Origin: Diadophis punctatus similis
Taxonomy: Eukaryota > Chordata > Lepidosauria > Squamata > Dipsadidae
Assembly (NCBI GenBank): GCA_023053685.1
Contig: JALIGW010000005.1
Coordinates: forward strand, 49,589,742-49,653,741
Length of the DNA: 64,000 nt
Direction: 5' to 3'
Part shown: piece by piece, positions 31,380 to 43,201 of the stretch
How positions within the stretch are numbered: position 1 is the stretch's first letter
How the letters are laid out: each line of letters starts with the position of its first letter
Translations under genes and position numbers: made by a program
Notes under the pieces: generated by a model
Seen by the model: only the letters and a program-made list of their open reading frames with translations
Database searches by the model: none
What the model was told of the DNA's origin: nothing

Positions 31380-31900
31380 AGAAGTCATTCAATTATCAGT
31401 CTGCTCCAACAAGCCCTTTGGAAGAACCAGGCATTAACAGCCTCTAAAACAATAGCAAGAAAAGGAGATATCTTTATATAATAAGGGGGGGTCGGTGGCA
31501 TCCTGTTCCAAAAGAGGAGGAAATTAAAGAAGGATCACCCTTCTTTGATTTGACTTAGTCTTTTTATCAACTTTCCCTTGGATTTGGGATGCAAAACAAG
31601 TCCTCCCAACTAGATCTTACTGGATGGGAGAATCCATCTGGAAAAAGCATTTCTAGAAATCCAAATCCTTAGCCATAAAGAACTTTAAACTGCAGCTTGC
31701 ACTGCACCTGGAAGCCTACTGCTAATCAGTCTAGTTCTCAAAGTAAAAGGCAAACAAGCGGCATTCTGAACTAGCAGAAGCTTCCTGGAGATCTTCACAG
31801 ACTGTTCCATATACAGCAGCTCCAGTTGTGAAGTGCAGAGTTACAAGCAGCCATCAATAAAGCCTATTAATGTAGAACTAATATACAAAAGGGAGCTCTG
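31380..31900 (-). mobile_element. Probable L2/CR1-type LINE 3' remnant
   Basis: Degenerate match by eye, on the minus strand, to the 3' part of the LINE at 23148 (the block corresponding to the conserved HWLPI/RVQFK-coding region and the flanking CAGCTCC run). No intact frame. Confidence 0.35.
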
Positions 31901-32149
31901 CAAAAAGATTCCCTTGGCCACGGATTAAGTTTAAAGTCTATTTCTTTCTCTTTCCCTGACTCCAACATGATCTCCAGACTATGAATACCTCTGCAAAAAT
32001 CTGAACAATGGAACACTTCTGGTACAGATCAAAGTTAAAAACTTGCTAGAATCTGACAGATTTTGAACCCATAGTCATTTTAGAGAAGGGGAGGTGTCAC
32101 TGTCCTTTAAGGAGGCAGTGATTTTCTCCTTCTCTCCTACCTCAATAAT

Positions 32150-32650
32150 CCATCCCTAGTCTCAACTATTTCAGAAAATTTTTACCCCGTCTCGTCTTTC
32201 CTTACTAGGGAAGGTTGTTGACAAGATGGTCGCTTTACAACTTCAGAGGATCCTGGATGAGCCAGATAATCTGGATCCCTTCCTGTTGGTTTTCAGGTTA
32301 GAGTATGGGACTGAAACAGCATAGGATGGTCACTGGAAGGAGAATAGTGTGTCCATCCTTATTTTCCCTTATACCTATTGGTAGCCTTCAACACCTTTCA
32401 ACATGGTATTCTTCTGGATTAACTCTGGGGAATAGTAATTGGGGAGAGCTGACTCTCCTCCTTCCGCTGGGATCAGCTCCAGCCAATGTAGATGGGGGAC
32501 AGGTATATCCTGCAGCCCCTCTTATGTGGGATCCCTCAAGATTCAACTCTTTCCCCACTCCTATTTAACATCTACATGAAGCCACTGGGTGAGGTCATTT
32601 TGACAGCATAGGATGAGGTACTATCAATATTCTGAGGCTATTCAGCTGTT
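32150..32650 (+). pseudogene. L2/CR1-type LINE RT fragment (broken)
   Basis: Plus-strand broken frames read KVVDKMVALQLQRILDEPDN (RT N-terminal block) near 32210, and later a segment like SPLLFNIYMKPLGEV (RT palm approach) near 32550. Both are hallmarks of L2/CR1-type RT. The frame changes between them and stop codons are present. Confidence 0.65.
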
Positions 32651-32789
32651 GTAATAGGCTGTGAGAACTTGGGAGAAAGAAAGAAGAGCCATAAACTAGA
32701 CAATGGTCTGATAAATGAAATCTGAGTACAACAAAGGAATGAGAGTGCAGTAAGTGTCTCAGAAGGCTCTCTCCCTAGTTCTCTGGAAA

Positions 32790-33145
32790 GTAAAAGCAGG
32801 GGAGGGGGAACCTTTTAGATGTTATCCCGTCATGGTCAGATCACAATTTGGTGATGAAACTTGAGCTGTATTCCCCCCCCCTAAGCCAGTCCATCCCCAG
32901 CAACTAATGGGCCTGGATGGGTTTCAGAAAGAACTGGGAGTTATAACTGAAGATCTGCTGCATAGTCCTGCCAAGCTCCTAGTTGCCACTTGGAATAGGA
33001 AGGTAATTGGGGCTCAGGATAGGATTGTGCCCATGCCACCTCTCTTAATCCACAGACCTCTTCTTCCATAGCATATGGAACAATTCAGTTGGATGAAATG
33101 GATGAGGAAACGTCTACAGCGCCACTGGCAGAATAAAAAGAACAA
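32790..33145 (+). pseudogene. LINE endonuclease/linker fragment (broken)
   Basis: Plus strand: an SDHNLVMKLEL motif near 32840, as at the end of an APE-type endonuclease. Further on is a basic linker (EQFSWMKWMRKRLQRHWQNK) near 33080, as found between endonuclease and RT in L2/CR1 elements. It lies after, not before, the RT fragment at 32150. Confidence 0.45.
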
Positions 33146-33560
33146 ACTTGATTGTACGTGTAAAAAAACAAGGATGTCAGGGCAGAATTTCAAGGCAGAA
33201 TTTCAAACTAGAGTTAAAAAGTGTTTGCCCACATTTCAACTACTCTGATTTTAACCTTATTTTTTTCTGAAGAAAATTAATAAACAAATATTAGAAATAA
33301 TTTTGAAGAAATATCTGTTGGATATGTTTAGAAAAGTTACTCTTTTCTAAAAAATTAGTCTAAATGCTCTTTACCCCTCTTCAGATATTAAAATTCTTCT
33401 CATTGGGTAAAAGGACTATGTCATGCTGTGCTCCCTTCATCCTATCGTCCCTGTCAACACAGGACAATGAGCTACCTTGACTTGAATATCTGCTACTTAA
33501 GTAGTTCTTCATAATCCTTCCTCTAGAATTTGCTACAGAATGATGAACAACTTGGATTGT

Positions 33561-34014
33561 TACCATATTTTTTGGAGTATAAGATGCACCTTTTTCCTCC
33601 CTAAAAGAGGCTGAAAATTTTGGTGCATCTTCTGAAGTTTTTTTTCCCAGCCCTAAGGAGGTGCTAACGATCTTCCCGGCTTCCTACTCCTCTTTGCAGG
33701 CTTGTTTTCATTCCTACTCCCTCTGGAAAAGGTCTTTTCAGTCCTAACGAGGTGCTAACGATCTTATCAGCTTGCAGCATTTTTTTATTCCTACTCCCTC
33801 GAAGTAGTTTTTTCCTGCCCTAAGTCTTTGCAGGCTTGTTTTCATTCCTATTCTTCTGAAAAAGGTCTTTTCAGCCCTAACCAGGGGATAAAATAATGTG
33901 CTGAAGCTGAACAGACTAATGATGCTAGCCAGATGAATACATGGTAGGTAGATTTTTTTCCGTATTTTCCTCCCCCAAAACTAAGGTGCGTCTTATACTC
34001 TGAAAAATACGGTA
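33561..34014 (+). mobile_element. TIR element (TACCGTATTTTTCGGAGTAT), copy 2
   Basis: Begins TACCATATTTTTTGGAGTAT and ends ATACTCTGAAAAATACGGTA. Internally carries CTAACGATCTT and TTTGCAGGCTTG units repeated. Same family as 29120, inserted in the opposite sense. Confidence 0.85.
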
Positions 34015-34210
34015 TTTTAAAAAATAGACCATTTCATAGAGGTTAAAGTTGTCAAAGGCTTTTAACTGTCAATAAGCCTATTTATCACAAACAGCATCAA
34101 AAGGAGAATACTTTTCAAAACTAATTTCTGGAAAATAGAAGTATTAGTTCATACTCTGTGGATTTCCTAGAGGCAGGTGACTGATTTTCTCAAAACAGTA
34201 TGGACTAGGC

Positions 34211-35005
34211 CCGTGATGGCGAACCTATGGCACGCGTGCCATAGGTGGCACACAGAGCCCTCTCTAAAGGCACGCCAGCCATCCCCCAGCCCAGCTCCAC
34301 TGTGCATGCGCATGCCTCCCACCGGCCAGCTGGTCTTCAGGTCTCTGCTGAGCATGCGCCAGGGCAGGGCATTTCCACGCGCTGCGCTGGGGAAAGAAAT
34401 TGGGGAGATGAGGAGGCACGGGAGGGAAGAAACCAGGAGGAAACCAGTGCATGCTGGGGAAAGAAATTGGGGAGATCGGAGGAGGCATGGGAGGAAGGAA
34501 TCCAGGAGGAAACCAGCCGCGCGCTGAGGAAAGAAATTGGGGAGATCTGAGGAGGCATGGGAGGAAGGAATCCAGAAGGAAACCAGCCGCGTGTGCGCCA
34601 AGGAAAGGAATTGGGTAGATCAGAGGAGGCACAAAAGGAAGGAATCCAGGAGAAAACTAGCACGTGCTGGGGAAATAAATTGGGGAGACCAGAGATCGCC
34701 CTCCCCCTTTGGTGCTAGCAGGTCTCCCTGAAGCCTCCTGGACTAAAAATGCGGCATGGGGGTGCAGCACCTCCCTGCCCCTTTTTGGTCCCAGGAGGCT
34801 TCAGGGAGGCCTGCTAGCACCAAAACGGGCTGGGGGGGGGTCATCCGTGCATGCGTGAGGGGTGGGGGGAGCACAGGGGTCACCCGCGCATGCATAGGGT
34901 GCCCTGCAGGGCAGCATTGCATTACGGGGGCGGCACGCACACACATGCTGTTGCGTGCCTGCACGCTTTTTTGGCAGCCAAGGAAAAAAAGGTTAGCCAT
35001 CACTG
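34211..35005 (+). mobile_element. hAT-type element (CAGTGATGGCGAACC), copy 2, with minisatellite
   Basis: Ends CCGTGATGGCGAACCTATGG and GGTTAGCCATCACTG. Perfect 8-bp target duplication GACTAGGC at 34203-34210 and 35006-35013. Same family as 28450 but expanded by an internal minisatellite. Confidence 0.9.
34387..34700 (+). repeat. Minisatellite, about 4.5 units of ~68 bp
   Basis: Units begin CTGGGGAAAGAAATTGGGGA, then GAGGAGGCATGGGAGGAAGG and CCAGGAGGAAACCAG. Units differ by small substitutions and a variable GC-rich end. Lies inside the hAT element 34211-35005 and creates long false open frames on both strands. Confidence 0.88.
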
Positions 35006-35013
35006 GACTAGGC

Positions 35014-36178
35014 AATTTTTCTTAGGACAGATAACATGCAGAATCAGAGTACTGGATTTGTTTCAACTCAGAAGCAGCCTTATGGTATTTTAGTCTTTCT
35101 AAACTCATTTGGAAATGTTAGAAACATAATAAATTTTATGTGAATTAAACTGCACATAGATTTAATTTGGATTAATTATAGGTTAAAAAAACTATTTAGT
35201 TCAAACTATATCTAAACATGAAATGACCCAGAAAATAAGTTAGTCAAATATATATTTTAAAAATGGGCATTACACTGTAGTGCTCTAGACTGGACTTTCA
35301 ATATTTACATAAAAACAATTATTCATGCTCTACAGTAAATGCAATATATAGGGTTTCAGAGAGCAAGAATTATAAATATGAATCACTGTATCCTGAATTT
35401 TACTGAACAAATTATTTTTAGACATGAAACATCACCAAGCATGTACCCAAACATGTGGTAGTATATAGACTGCACTGCAGTGATAAAATCAGAAGGTTTT
35501 TTTTAATTTCACAATTGTCTTCTTTAGATAAAATATTTACTGCAAAAGTATGTATTGTTTTCTTGTAGCACATGGTAAATATGTATATTTATAAATCATA
35601 TGAATTGCAAAGTTCGAAATCTACTGGAAAAACAATATATGTTAGTTGATAATTGATAATTTAAGTATCAGAGACTCTGAACAGAATCCGTATTCTGGTC
35701 CAAATTCATATTTAAATACAACCACCTTTTCTACATTTGGTAACCCTTGTCCAAGTTGATACCCTTCCCTCTCTCTTTGCCACACAGGATTATGAATAAA
35801 TAATTCCTATTCTTATTTGGAAGATACAACTTAAGAAATAAGAAAAATGGACTCATTCAACATAAAATATGCTAGTAAACAAGATAACTTGAAATATAGG
35901 CAAGTTAATAAAAATATAGGCAAGCAATAAAAAACTAGAGGGCACTTCCTAGTCCATTATAAGCACAGAACTTAAAAGTGTAAAGACATACACCACTGGA
36001 ATAGAGATCAAGAGTAAGAACTGATGTCTCTTTGTACCTGAAATACACATTCCCTGCCTAGAACCCCCAACAGCCCTTTCTTGAATTTACCAATCATCCA
36101 CTGATTATGTATGGTAAATTATCTTTCATATGACTTATTGCAGATCTTACTAAATTATTACAATAGCTATATTACAAT
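35014..36178. other. Intron, no recognised feature
   Basis: AT-rich intron; nothing recognised. Confidence 0.55.
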
Positions 36179-36241
<63 letters not shown>

Positions 36242-36327
36242 GTAATAGTAATAATAATAGTAATAATAGTAATAATAGTAATAATAGTAATAACAGTAAT
36301 AATAGTAATAATAATTATTATTATTAT
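36179..36327 (+). repeat. (AAT)n microsatellite, compound with AGTAAT
   Basis: Pure AAT repeats for about 60 nt, then AATAGTAATAATAGT variants. It sits 43 nt downstream (transcript sense) of the donor of the large TRIP12 exon. Confidence 0.95.
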
Positions 36328-36369
36328 TTCCAAGACCTCACAGAAATGAAAATATTTTCAACAACTCAC

Positions 36370-37178
36370 TTGCTAGTTTAGCCTGTAATCCTGAAGGCCC
36401 AGGTTTTGATGCCTCTGGCTTAGAAGAGCCCGGTAGAGAAAGTTTTGTTTTAGGCAAGCTAACCTTGGGGCTAAAACGAGCAGCCCAATCAAACTTTGAA
36501 GAGCCACCTATTTTATTTTGTTCTTTATCCCTGCTACTCCTCCGTGGGCTGGGGCTGGATGCAGATCTGGAGCGCCTGGCCTTGCTCTGGTCTTTTCCCT
36601 GTTTGACTCTAGCACCCTGAGAAACAGCAGAAGATGCAGAAGCAACAACGGAGGAGGAGGAAGATGTAGAGGCCGAAGAGGAGGAATCTGTGATGGTACT
36701 GCACCCAGCTTTGGCTGAGCTCACTGATTTTGAAGCCAGCTTGGTGGGTTTTGCTGGTCTCTCTTCACTGCCAGTTGATTCAGCTGCTGAACGACTCTTT
36801 ACAATAGTTAAGGTTTCTGTCCTTTTCCGTTTCTGGCTTCTGGAGCTAACGGTAGCTCCACCCTTTCTGGTGTGAGCTTTACTGGTTGATGGCAATTGTG
36901 AAGATTTTGACTCTTGCTCTTGATGCAAATGTCTTTTCTTAGACTTAGTCTGAGATTTATTTCTTTCCAAGTCCGAAGAAGAATCAGCGTGTTGAAGTGC
37001 TTTGGTTTTTTTGGCAGGGCTAGGAGAATTTGTCTGGTTGTAATCTGGGCTAGCACTGCGTTTCACTCCTCGAGAACTGTCTCTTTTAGGCACCTGCCCG
37101 GATTTTTGTTGCTCTAAAGTACTGTCTGTGTCCAGAGCCTCTTGTTGTGGAATTATAATAGCAGATGAGCTACAGCCT
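36370..37178 (-). CDS. TRIP12: TRIP12 large N-terminal exon (disordered, basic)
   Basis: An 809-nt exon covering residues 75-344. The acceptor is CCTTCTCAG before 37178 and the donor is A|GTGAGT after 36370. The protein is low-complexity and basic: clusters such as KSKKRHLHQ and RSQKRKRTE look like nuclear localisation signals, followed by a poly-Ser/Ala tract and [13 protein letters not shown]. Near the end is the conserved block [20 protein letters not shown]. This region is expected to be disordered and to mediate chromatin or nuclear retention. Enters phase 2, leaves phase 1. An ATT-type microsatellite starts about 43 nt after the donor. Confidence 0.97.
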
Positions 37179-37755
37179 CTGAGAAGGTAAACATAAATTC
37201 AATATTACTACTCAGCAAAGAAAATATTTTTAAAACCTGCAGAAATCACCTGGCTATTTAATTTGTGCTTTTCAAAGAAATGTGGCTGAACAGTTACTAC
37301 TTTACCTCTACATAAGAACGAAGAAGCAGAGCAAAGCTTTGAGTCAAATCATAACAATCAAGTAAGCAGTTGTGCTGCGAAGGTTTACAGATTTCTCTTA
37401 TTGTAGATATGTATCTTTCAAACATACTAAACAATTAATGCTAAAAACTTCCAAATGATGAATTATATTTAAGTAATTTTTTAGTTAATATTTAGTACAA
37501 TTGTGCAACATTTTCAACTGGGAGTAATAGATCAGTTATAATAAATGCATTATATGAAGAAACAGTAGCTTATATGATTCTGGAGTCTGTAATATGCCCA
37601 TAGATAGTTTCTTGAATACTTAGTAGGGTTTTTTTGCCCAATTTGGCTTGAAAAAAAGATTACAAAAAGAAATAGAAAGCTGGCACACTACAATATGGCT
37701 ACCTTCAACTTCATATCTATTTTCAAAAATGACAGATTATTCATGACCTCTAAAC

Positions 37756-38068
37756 CAGGGGTGGGTTCTAACTTACCTCGCTGCCGGTTCGCTTCCTCCC
37801 GCGCAGCGTGGGCGCGCCTCATGTGCAGTGCTAAAAAATCCGGGGGGGGAGGAGCCGAAAACAAGATGGTGACCGCATGCACAGTGCCGGAAACTCGGCT
37901 TCTGCACATGCTCAGAAGAGAAAAAAATTCAAAAAAATATTCAAAAAAAGATGGCGGCGCCCATGGACTGGCACCGACCGAATCGGTTACATGACATCAT
38001 CGTGACGTCACCAGCGGGTCGCTACCGGTTCAGGTGAACCGGTCCGAACTGGAAAGAACCCACCCCTG
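37756..38068 (+). mobile_element. hAT-type element (CAGGGGTGGGTTCTAAC)
   Basis: Ends CAGGGGTGGGTTCTAAC and GAAAGAACCCACCCCTG. Perfect 8-bp target duplication CTCTAAAC at 37748-37755 and 38069-38076. Contains AAGATGGCGGCGCCCATG, a strong YY1-like motif. Confidence 0.92.
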
Positions 38069-38273
38069 CTCTAAACATTGAAAATAAAATTTGTGGGCCC
38101 TGTGATCCAGTATTTGAAGAGATCACCTGTTCTTTAGAAGTCAAAAGTTGTGAGGGAAGAAGGGGAATGGAAATAAATGCAATCTTATTTTTTGATCAGC
38201 TATCAGTATTACAGTTATTTTATAAGAATATCCCAAACATGCTCTTAACTTACATATATTCATTAGGCTAGAA

Positions 38274-38356
38274 CATTGTTTCTCAACAATATCAGCTGGG
38301 GAATTCTGGGAATTGATGTTTATGCACCTTAAAGTTGCCAAGATTGAGAAACACTG
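38274..38356 (+). mobile_element. hAT-type miniature element, 83 bp
   Basis: Ends CATTGTTTCTCAAC and TTGAGAAACACTG. Perfect 8-bp target duplication GGCTAGAA at 38266-38273 and 38357-38364. Body contains GGGGAATTCTGGGAATTGAT. Confidence 0.9.
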
Positions 38357-38364
38357 GGCTAGAA

Positions 38365-39649
38365 AGTTAAACATTTCTATGTAGTAAATGAGGGAGAAAG
38401 TACAGCAACTTTGAATGGGGTTACAGGCCAAGGCACAAACTACATCTTGCATTAGTTTCACTTTTGGGGGGCAGACAGAGGGGAGCGGAAAAGCTTTAAA
38501 TGCAAAAATAAACTACTTATATCATATGCCTGCAGGTTGAACATCTTTTCCTGCCAACTAGAGATAAACATATTCAATAATCAGTGTCAAATTCCACCAA
38601 AGAGCTGATATTGCTATTGAACACTCCTGAAATAAAGAATTTCTATATCTTTGCTAGTTTGTTTCCAGAACTACCTTTATGAAAAATAGCAACCAATGAA
38701 TTCTAATTTTCAACACAGTGAAGTTTCCTTGCTTCACATCTGATGTTCTTATATCAGGGTTTTGTAATGCTTCATTTGGAACTACATTGAGTTTCACAGT
38801 GAAAATTGCCAATACTGAACAAAATTAAAGATGTTAAAGCATTCAATGAAACAATCTGATTCCATATTACTTGGACAATTGAATTGTTATGCCACTAGAT
38901 TAAGAAGACTCCATTAAATATCCCAAATAGGAAATTTTAAAAAATCAAAATACACTGATCACCTATTCATCATTTGAAATGAATAAAACAGGTTATGATT
39001 CAGACAGCCCAGCTAAATTCAGAAGGGCTTCATAAACCTTCAAAATGATTCAGAAAGAGTGCTTTTGACTTTGCATGAGCACATCATTTTTCTATTATTA
39101 ATTATGGCAAGCAACTTCACAAGAGCACAAAGATATGTTGTTCCTTTAAGGAAAAAAATAATTAAGCAGTGTCTGTTTAATATGACTCTTAAAGCTGTTT
39201 CATCTTTTTCCTTCCATGGAAGCTTTAAAAAAAACTTGCATACTTTAGCAAATAGCAGAGAAGTGCTACGTTTGCACAAGGCTAAATTAGCAATTCTCCC
39301 AAATTATTTCTGAACAGAGTATAACTCTAATTTTCAACATCTACAAAAAGTTTATTAAAACACCAATCCGCCATAAATAATATTTATCTATTCTTTCTTG
39401 CAATCTAGAACAGATTTACAAGTACACTGCTTTATATCACTCAAACAGGCACCTTTCATTCTGCTGATATCTGGTTTGTCAAACTTTCATCATCACGTAT
39501 TTATGTTTAAATATCTAAATGTCTGAAATTGAAGGTTTTTCTGTTTACTCAAATCAGGTAAAAGTTATTTAGAAATTTCTAATAAATGCATGTTTGCAAC
39601 ACATTCCATTGAAGTTACATTAGTGAATTCATAAATATAAAGCTCTTAC
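38365..39649. other. Intron, no recognised feature
   Basis: AT-rich intron between the cassette exon and the large exon. Nothing recognised. Confidence 0.5.
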
Positions 39650-39775
39650 CTTTTAGAAAAGTGTCCTTTGGACTGTTCAGTAGTAGTATTGGACTGCACT
39701 TTGGGTGCCTTTGATATAGATTTTCTACTTTCAGAAGGGCTACGTGCCTTATGTTTTGCCTGCCCTAAATGTGAC
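39650..39775 (-). CDS. TRIP12: TRIP12 in-frame cassette exon (42 codons)
   Basis: A 126-nt open exon with acceptor GCTGACAG before 39775 and donor AAAAG|GTAAGAG after 39650. It enters and leaves in phase 2, so it can be included or skipped without changing frame. It encodes a basic, Ser-rich stretch (residues 33-74, including GQAKHKARSPSESRKS) that adds to the disordered N-terminus. Mammalian TRIP12 isoforms have, as I recall, a similar insertion at this place; that is from memory. Its use in this species is inferred from clean splice sites and frame, not shown. Confidence 0.8.
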
Positions 39776-41502
39776 CTGTCAGCAAAAAGTTAAAAACAGA
39801 AAGCTATGAGCTATGAAAGCACTGGGACACAAACACAAACATGCATAAGGAGCAATTTACACACTGAATTTATAACACAGTTTCTCATTAAGTTGCATAA
39901 CATGTTTCAGGAACAGTGCTACTAGCTAAGCTTTAGATAAGGTATGAACTCCTGTACCTGAAATTACGTTTAAAATATTAGGTTTTCTTTTGATGTTCTG
40001 TTCTTCCCATTGTTCCAATAATTTTCATTAAATAAAGTTTTATTTAAGCTATTCAAAAGCTTATATTTAACTTATACAGTTACTTTGAAAAATAATCCTG
40101 AACATTTGTGTTTTCTTTCTCAATAGATTTAAACTATATTAAATTAATGGTGATTTTGATTAAACAAATTCCACCTGAACAAAAATACACACTTGGCTTT
40201 AAAGAAATTTGCTATTGTTACTTCCAGGAAACAGATATAGTTGTAACTTTGAATGGTCATTAAACAGGACAGTTGCTAACTAAGGACTACCTATATGTAG
40301 AGGGTGAAGGCAAGAAAGAGCATCTAATTCAGTAACCTCCCCAACCATGCCCGTACTTCGTAACAGCTCTGCCCCCAAATGCCATTTACTTTTATTTATT
40401 TAAATCAATGCCTTACCATTTCCCTTTAAAACAACATTCAAAGCAATTTACTATTACAAATCACATATAAATCTAAAGGAACACATTTATAAATGCAATG
40501 CAAAATATAAAATAAAGTAATAAGCAAAAAAAATCAGGAAACAAAAGCATTAATAGTTATATCATAGCAGCATTTGTACATTATTAAGAGGCCTGGAAGG
40601 CTAAAAATGTATTTATCTGACATATATACACACACACACCCTGAAAACATACCTAGCATATCTCACTGAAAAAAATCTCTCCTAAATAGGGGAGAAGAGA
40701 GTACTTTTTAAAAACCCCTCCTCAGGTAGCCAACACACCTCAGGGTGGCAGAGCACCTAGAACAAGTTCTTCAGAAATTGTCTCAGGATATGGTTTGAAA
40801 GAAATGTTCCTTCACATACTACAGCCCCAAGCCATTAAAAAAAACACCATAGGTTAAAACGAGTATCTGGACCTAGATGGTGTATTTGATTGTGAATGAG
40901 CTTAGTTTAAGGGAAACTATAATGGTAACTCATGGACTTGAAAACATGTAACTTCCTGTAACACGTAAAAGAGTATATTTTAAGTAATGAATATATTTTG
41001 TTTCACTTAAATTATATCTTAGACTTTTCATACAGAAGTCAGGTGTACACAGATATAGTCAAGACATGACCTTGAGGGCAAATAATAAGGAAACCATATA
41101 AAACATAGAACTATCTGTAACCTGCATGGCAAGGAATTTTCTTCCCGGAAACCTTTCTTCTTGCCTTCTCCCAGAGATGATCTCATTTCCTCTCTTTACA
41201 CTGTTCTTAGGACAGCTTACACACCCAAACCAATTTTTACATTTAAACTTCCTCAAACATCATCTCTTCATCGATATAACAAGAGGTGGTATATCAACTA
41301 CACAAATCTGGGTAACCACATGATAGCACTGAAGAGATCTTTTTACATCTCTTTTCATTGCTACTACATAGTGGGCAGAATTACATATAACTAAAAATTC
41401 AATTAATTGGTAGTACAACAAAAAGGGAAAAAAACATTGTAATGCCTGGAACAACCAAAACATTGTACTTGCTAACTGAAGGCAGAATTTTACATTGTAC
41501 TA
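39776..41502. other. Intron, mostly unrecognised
   Basis: Contains a short 3' fragment of the TACAGGTAGTCC-type element at about 40240-40295 (ends AAGGACTACCTATA). Otherwise nothing recognised. Confidence 0.5.
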
Positions 41503-42064
41503 TCGTTTGTCCAACTGGGTGGGCAACAGTCCCGAGGCCGGGGAGTGCCATTGCCGCAGGACAGCGTCCACAAAAAGTGGAAGAGTTGGGATCACCTCCG
41601 CTGCAGACCTGGTTTCCTCAAACAAGGGGTCCTTCACTGAAGGCCCGTCAGAACTCCGTGAAGCGGACGGCCCCAGGTTGGCAGCGTTTTTCACTTTGAA
41701 TAAAAGCGATTTGAAGACGCTGGGGTGAAAAAGGCCAAACGAAACTGGAGGGTCCAGAGCAAGCCCCTCGTCGTCTGAGAGGTCCAGGTCTAATTGGCCC
41801 TCTTCGAGAGCTGACTGAGAGCCCAGAGAGCACTCTGGAGAGTGGTCGCTGTAGGGCCGCCTTCCGTGGTCGTCACGAAATGATGATGAAGTGGGGGCAA
41901 GGCCCTGTTCACAGCCGTGTAAGGGTCCGAGGCCCTGCCTAGTTGTCTCCTACCTGCCTCAATGCCTTGCTTTATCACTTCATTTATCATACACTGCACC
42001 CAGGGGGAGTGGAAATGAGAAACTGGAGAAGTGGGTCTAAGCCCAGTGACCGTCGGAGTGAATG
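41503..42064 (-). pseudogene. DIRS-like retroelement gag remnant, downstream part
   Basis: Minus-strand frames contain VKDPLFEETRSAAEVIPTLP then LFVDAVLRQWHSPASGLLPT, and upstream in another frame EAGRRQLGRASDPYTAVNRA and ATTLQSALWALSQLSKRA. The acidic/DPLF block followed by RQWxxPASG is, as I know the family, typical of DIRS-type (tyrosine-recombinase) retrotransposon ORF1. Frames are broken by stops. The fragment ends abruptly at about 41503, and no RT or recombinase part is seen. Separated from its upstream half by the insertion at 42065-44911. Confidence 0.65.
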
Positions 42065-42245
42065 TACCGTGTTTCCCCGAAAATAAGACAAGGGCTTATA
42101 TTTTTTTGACCCCCAAAAAATGCCCCTGGCCTTATTTTCGGGGGATGGCTTATTATTTTTGGGGTGCAGGCAGGCCGCGACGCACCACTTACTGAAGTTC
42201 GGCAGCTCCGTGGTCTCTCGGCTAATCTGTTTAGGGGGAAAAAAA

Positions 42246-42335
42246 TCTTGCATAGTGCAGAAACTCTTCTCGCGAGAATTAGCAAGTTCTCGAAGCGAGA
42301 AGAGTTTCTGCACTATGCAAGATTTTTTCCCCTAG
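42246..42335. repeat. Hairpin 1 of the palindromic element
   Basis: TTGCATAGTGCAGAAACTCT on the left is mirrored by AGAGTTTCTGCACTATGCAA on the right, with a short centre around TCGCGAGAATTAGCAAGTTC. Confidence 0.93.
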
Positions 42336-42352
42336 CCGAGGGAAACCCCAGA

Positions 42353-43127
42353 GCTGTCAAACTCCAGTAAGTGGTGCGTTTCGCGGTTCTGCGGAGTTTG
42401 GAGCTTTGGGGTGAAGGATGGGGCGGGGCGGCGAGCGAGCGACCGAGGTGGCGGCAGAAGGGGCAGCAGAAGAGCGCGGAGCCCAAGAGCGAGATCCCAG
42501 CGGTCAGCAGGAGCCCCGAGTAGAAAGCGCTGGCCGCTGTGCCCAGGCGGAACGGCTCCCCCTTGAGTTCGGAGCCCAGCGAAAAGCACTTGAGACCCAC
42601 CGGGGTGGCGCTCAGCGCGCAGGCAAGCAGGAAGTAGCTGGAGAGCGCGGCACAGGCTCCCACTTCATCCTCCGCGTCTCCTCCGCTGCCTGCGCCGCCT
42701 CCTCCCTGCCTCGCCTCCTCCGCCTCCCTTCTGTCCTCCTCCTCCCGTGTCCTCCTCGCCGTCATCGGCCCTTGCCGGGGAGGCGGCCGCCACGTGTTGC
42801 GGGAACATAATGCTGGGGATGGCAGTGGCGAGAAGGGAGAGTCCCGAATGCGCCGCCACCGGTGCCGCTGTTGCTCTGGCTGCTACCGGCACAGCGGCCG
42901 CCGCTGTCACTGCTGCTTCCTCTCTGCAGGCAGCCGGCAAGAACGGCTCACGCACCAGCTTTTTCCTCCCCGCCCTGCTTCCTCCTGCTCTCTCTTATTG
43001 AAGCGGCTGCTGCGGCTGCTGCTCTCTTGCTCGCCGCCGCCGCTACTGCTGGGAGCCGATGAATTATTGATGGCAGCAAGTTCGAGGCAAAAGAGGGGCT
43101 TAGCTTAGTCGGGAGGATCTCTGTGCG
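42353..43127 (-). pseudogene. Captured gene fragment, left arm (TMEM271-like 5' end)
   Basis: On the minus strand a GC-rich 5'UTR-like stretch leads to an ATG at 42668-42666 (ATGAAGTGG...). One frame then gives GACAALSSYFLLACALSATP and CFSLGSELKGEPFRLGTAAS, AFYSGLLLTAGISLLGSALF: two predicted membrane segments. From memory this matches the N-terminus of the vertebrate membrane protein TMEM271. The ATG and the membrane frame are out of register; a deletion of about 10 nt after the third codon explains it. The fragment stops after about 70 codons. Not a functional gene. Confidence 0.6.
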
Positions 43128-43201
43128 CCAGCCGTGCCAAAGGGCGACTGGCAAGAGGTGGCTTTAAAACGCAGGAGTCAACACCCGTTATTACAAAGAA
43201 G

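Noticed and set aside
34167..34731. Several overlapping open frames of 100-144 codons
   Set aside because: They are readings of a minisatellite inside a hAT element, with repeated peptide units on both strands.
42313..42765. 150-codon open frame that looks like a membrane protein gene
   Set aside because: It is the captured 5' gene fragment inside a palindromic transposon, repeated in inverse at 43562-43960, with frame breaks and no continuation. Listed as a pseudogene fragment instead.
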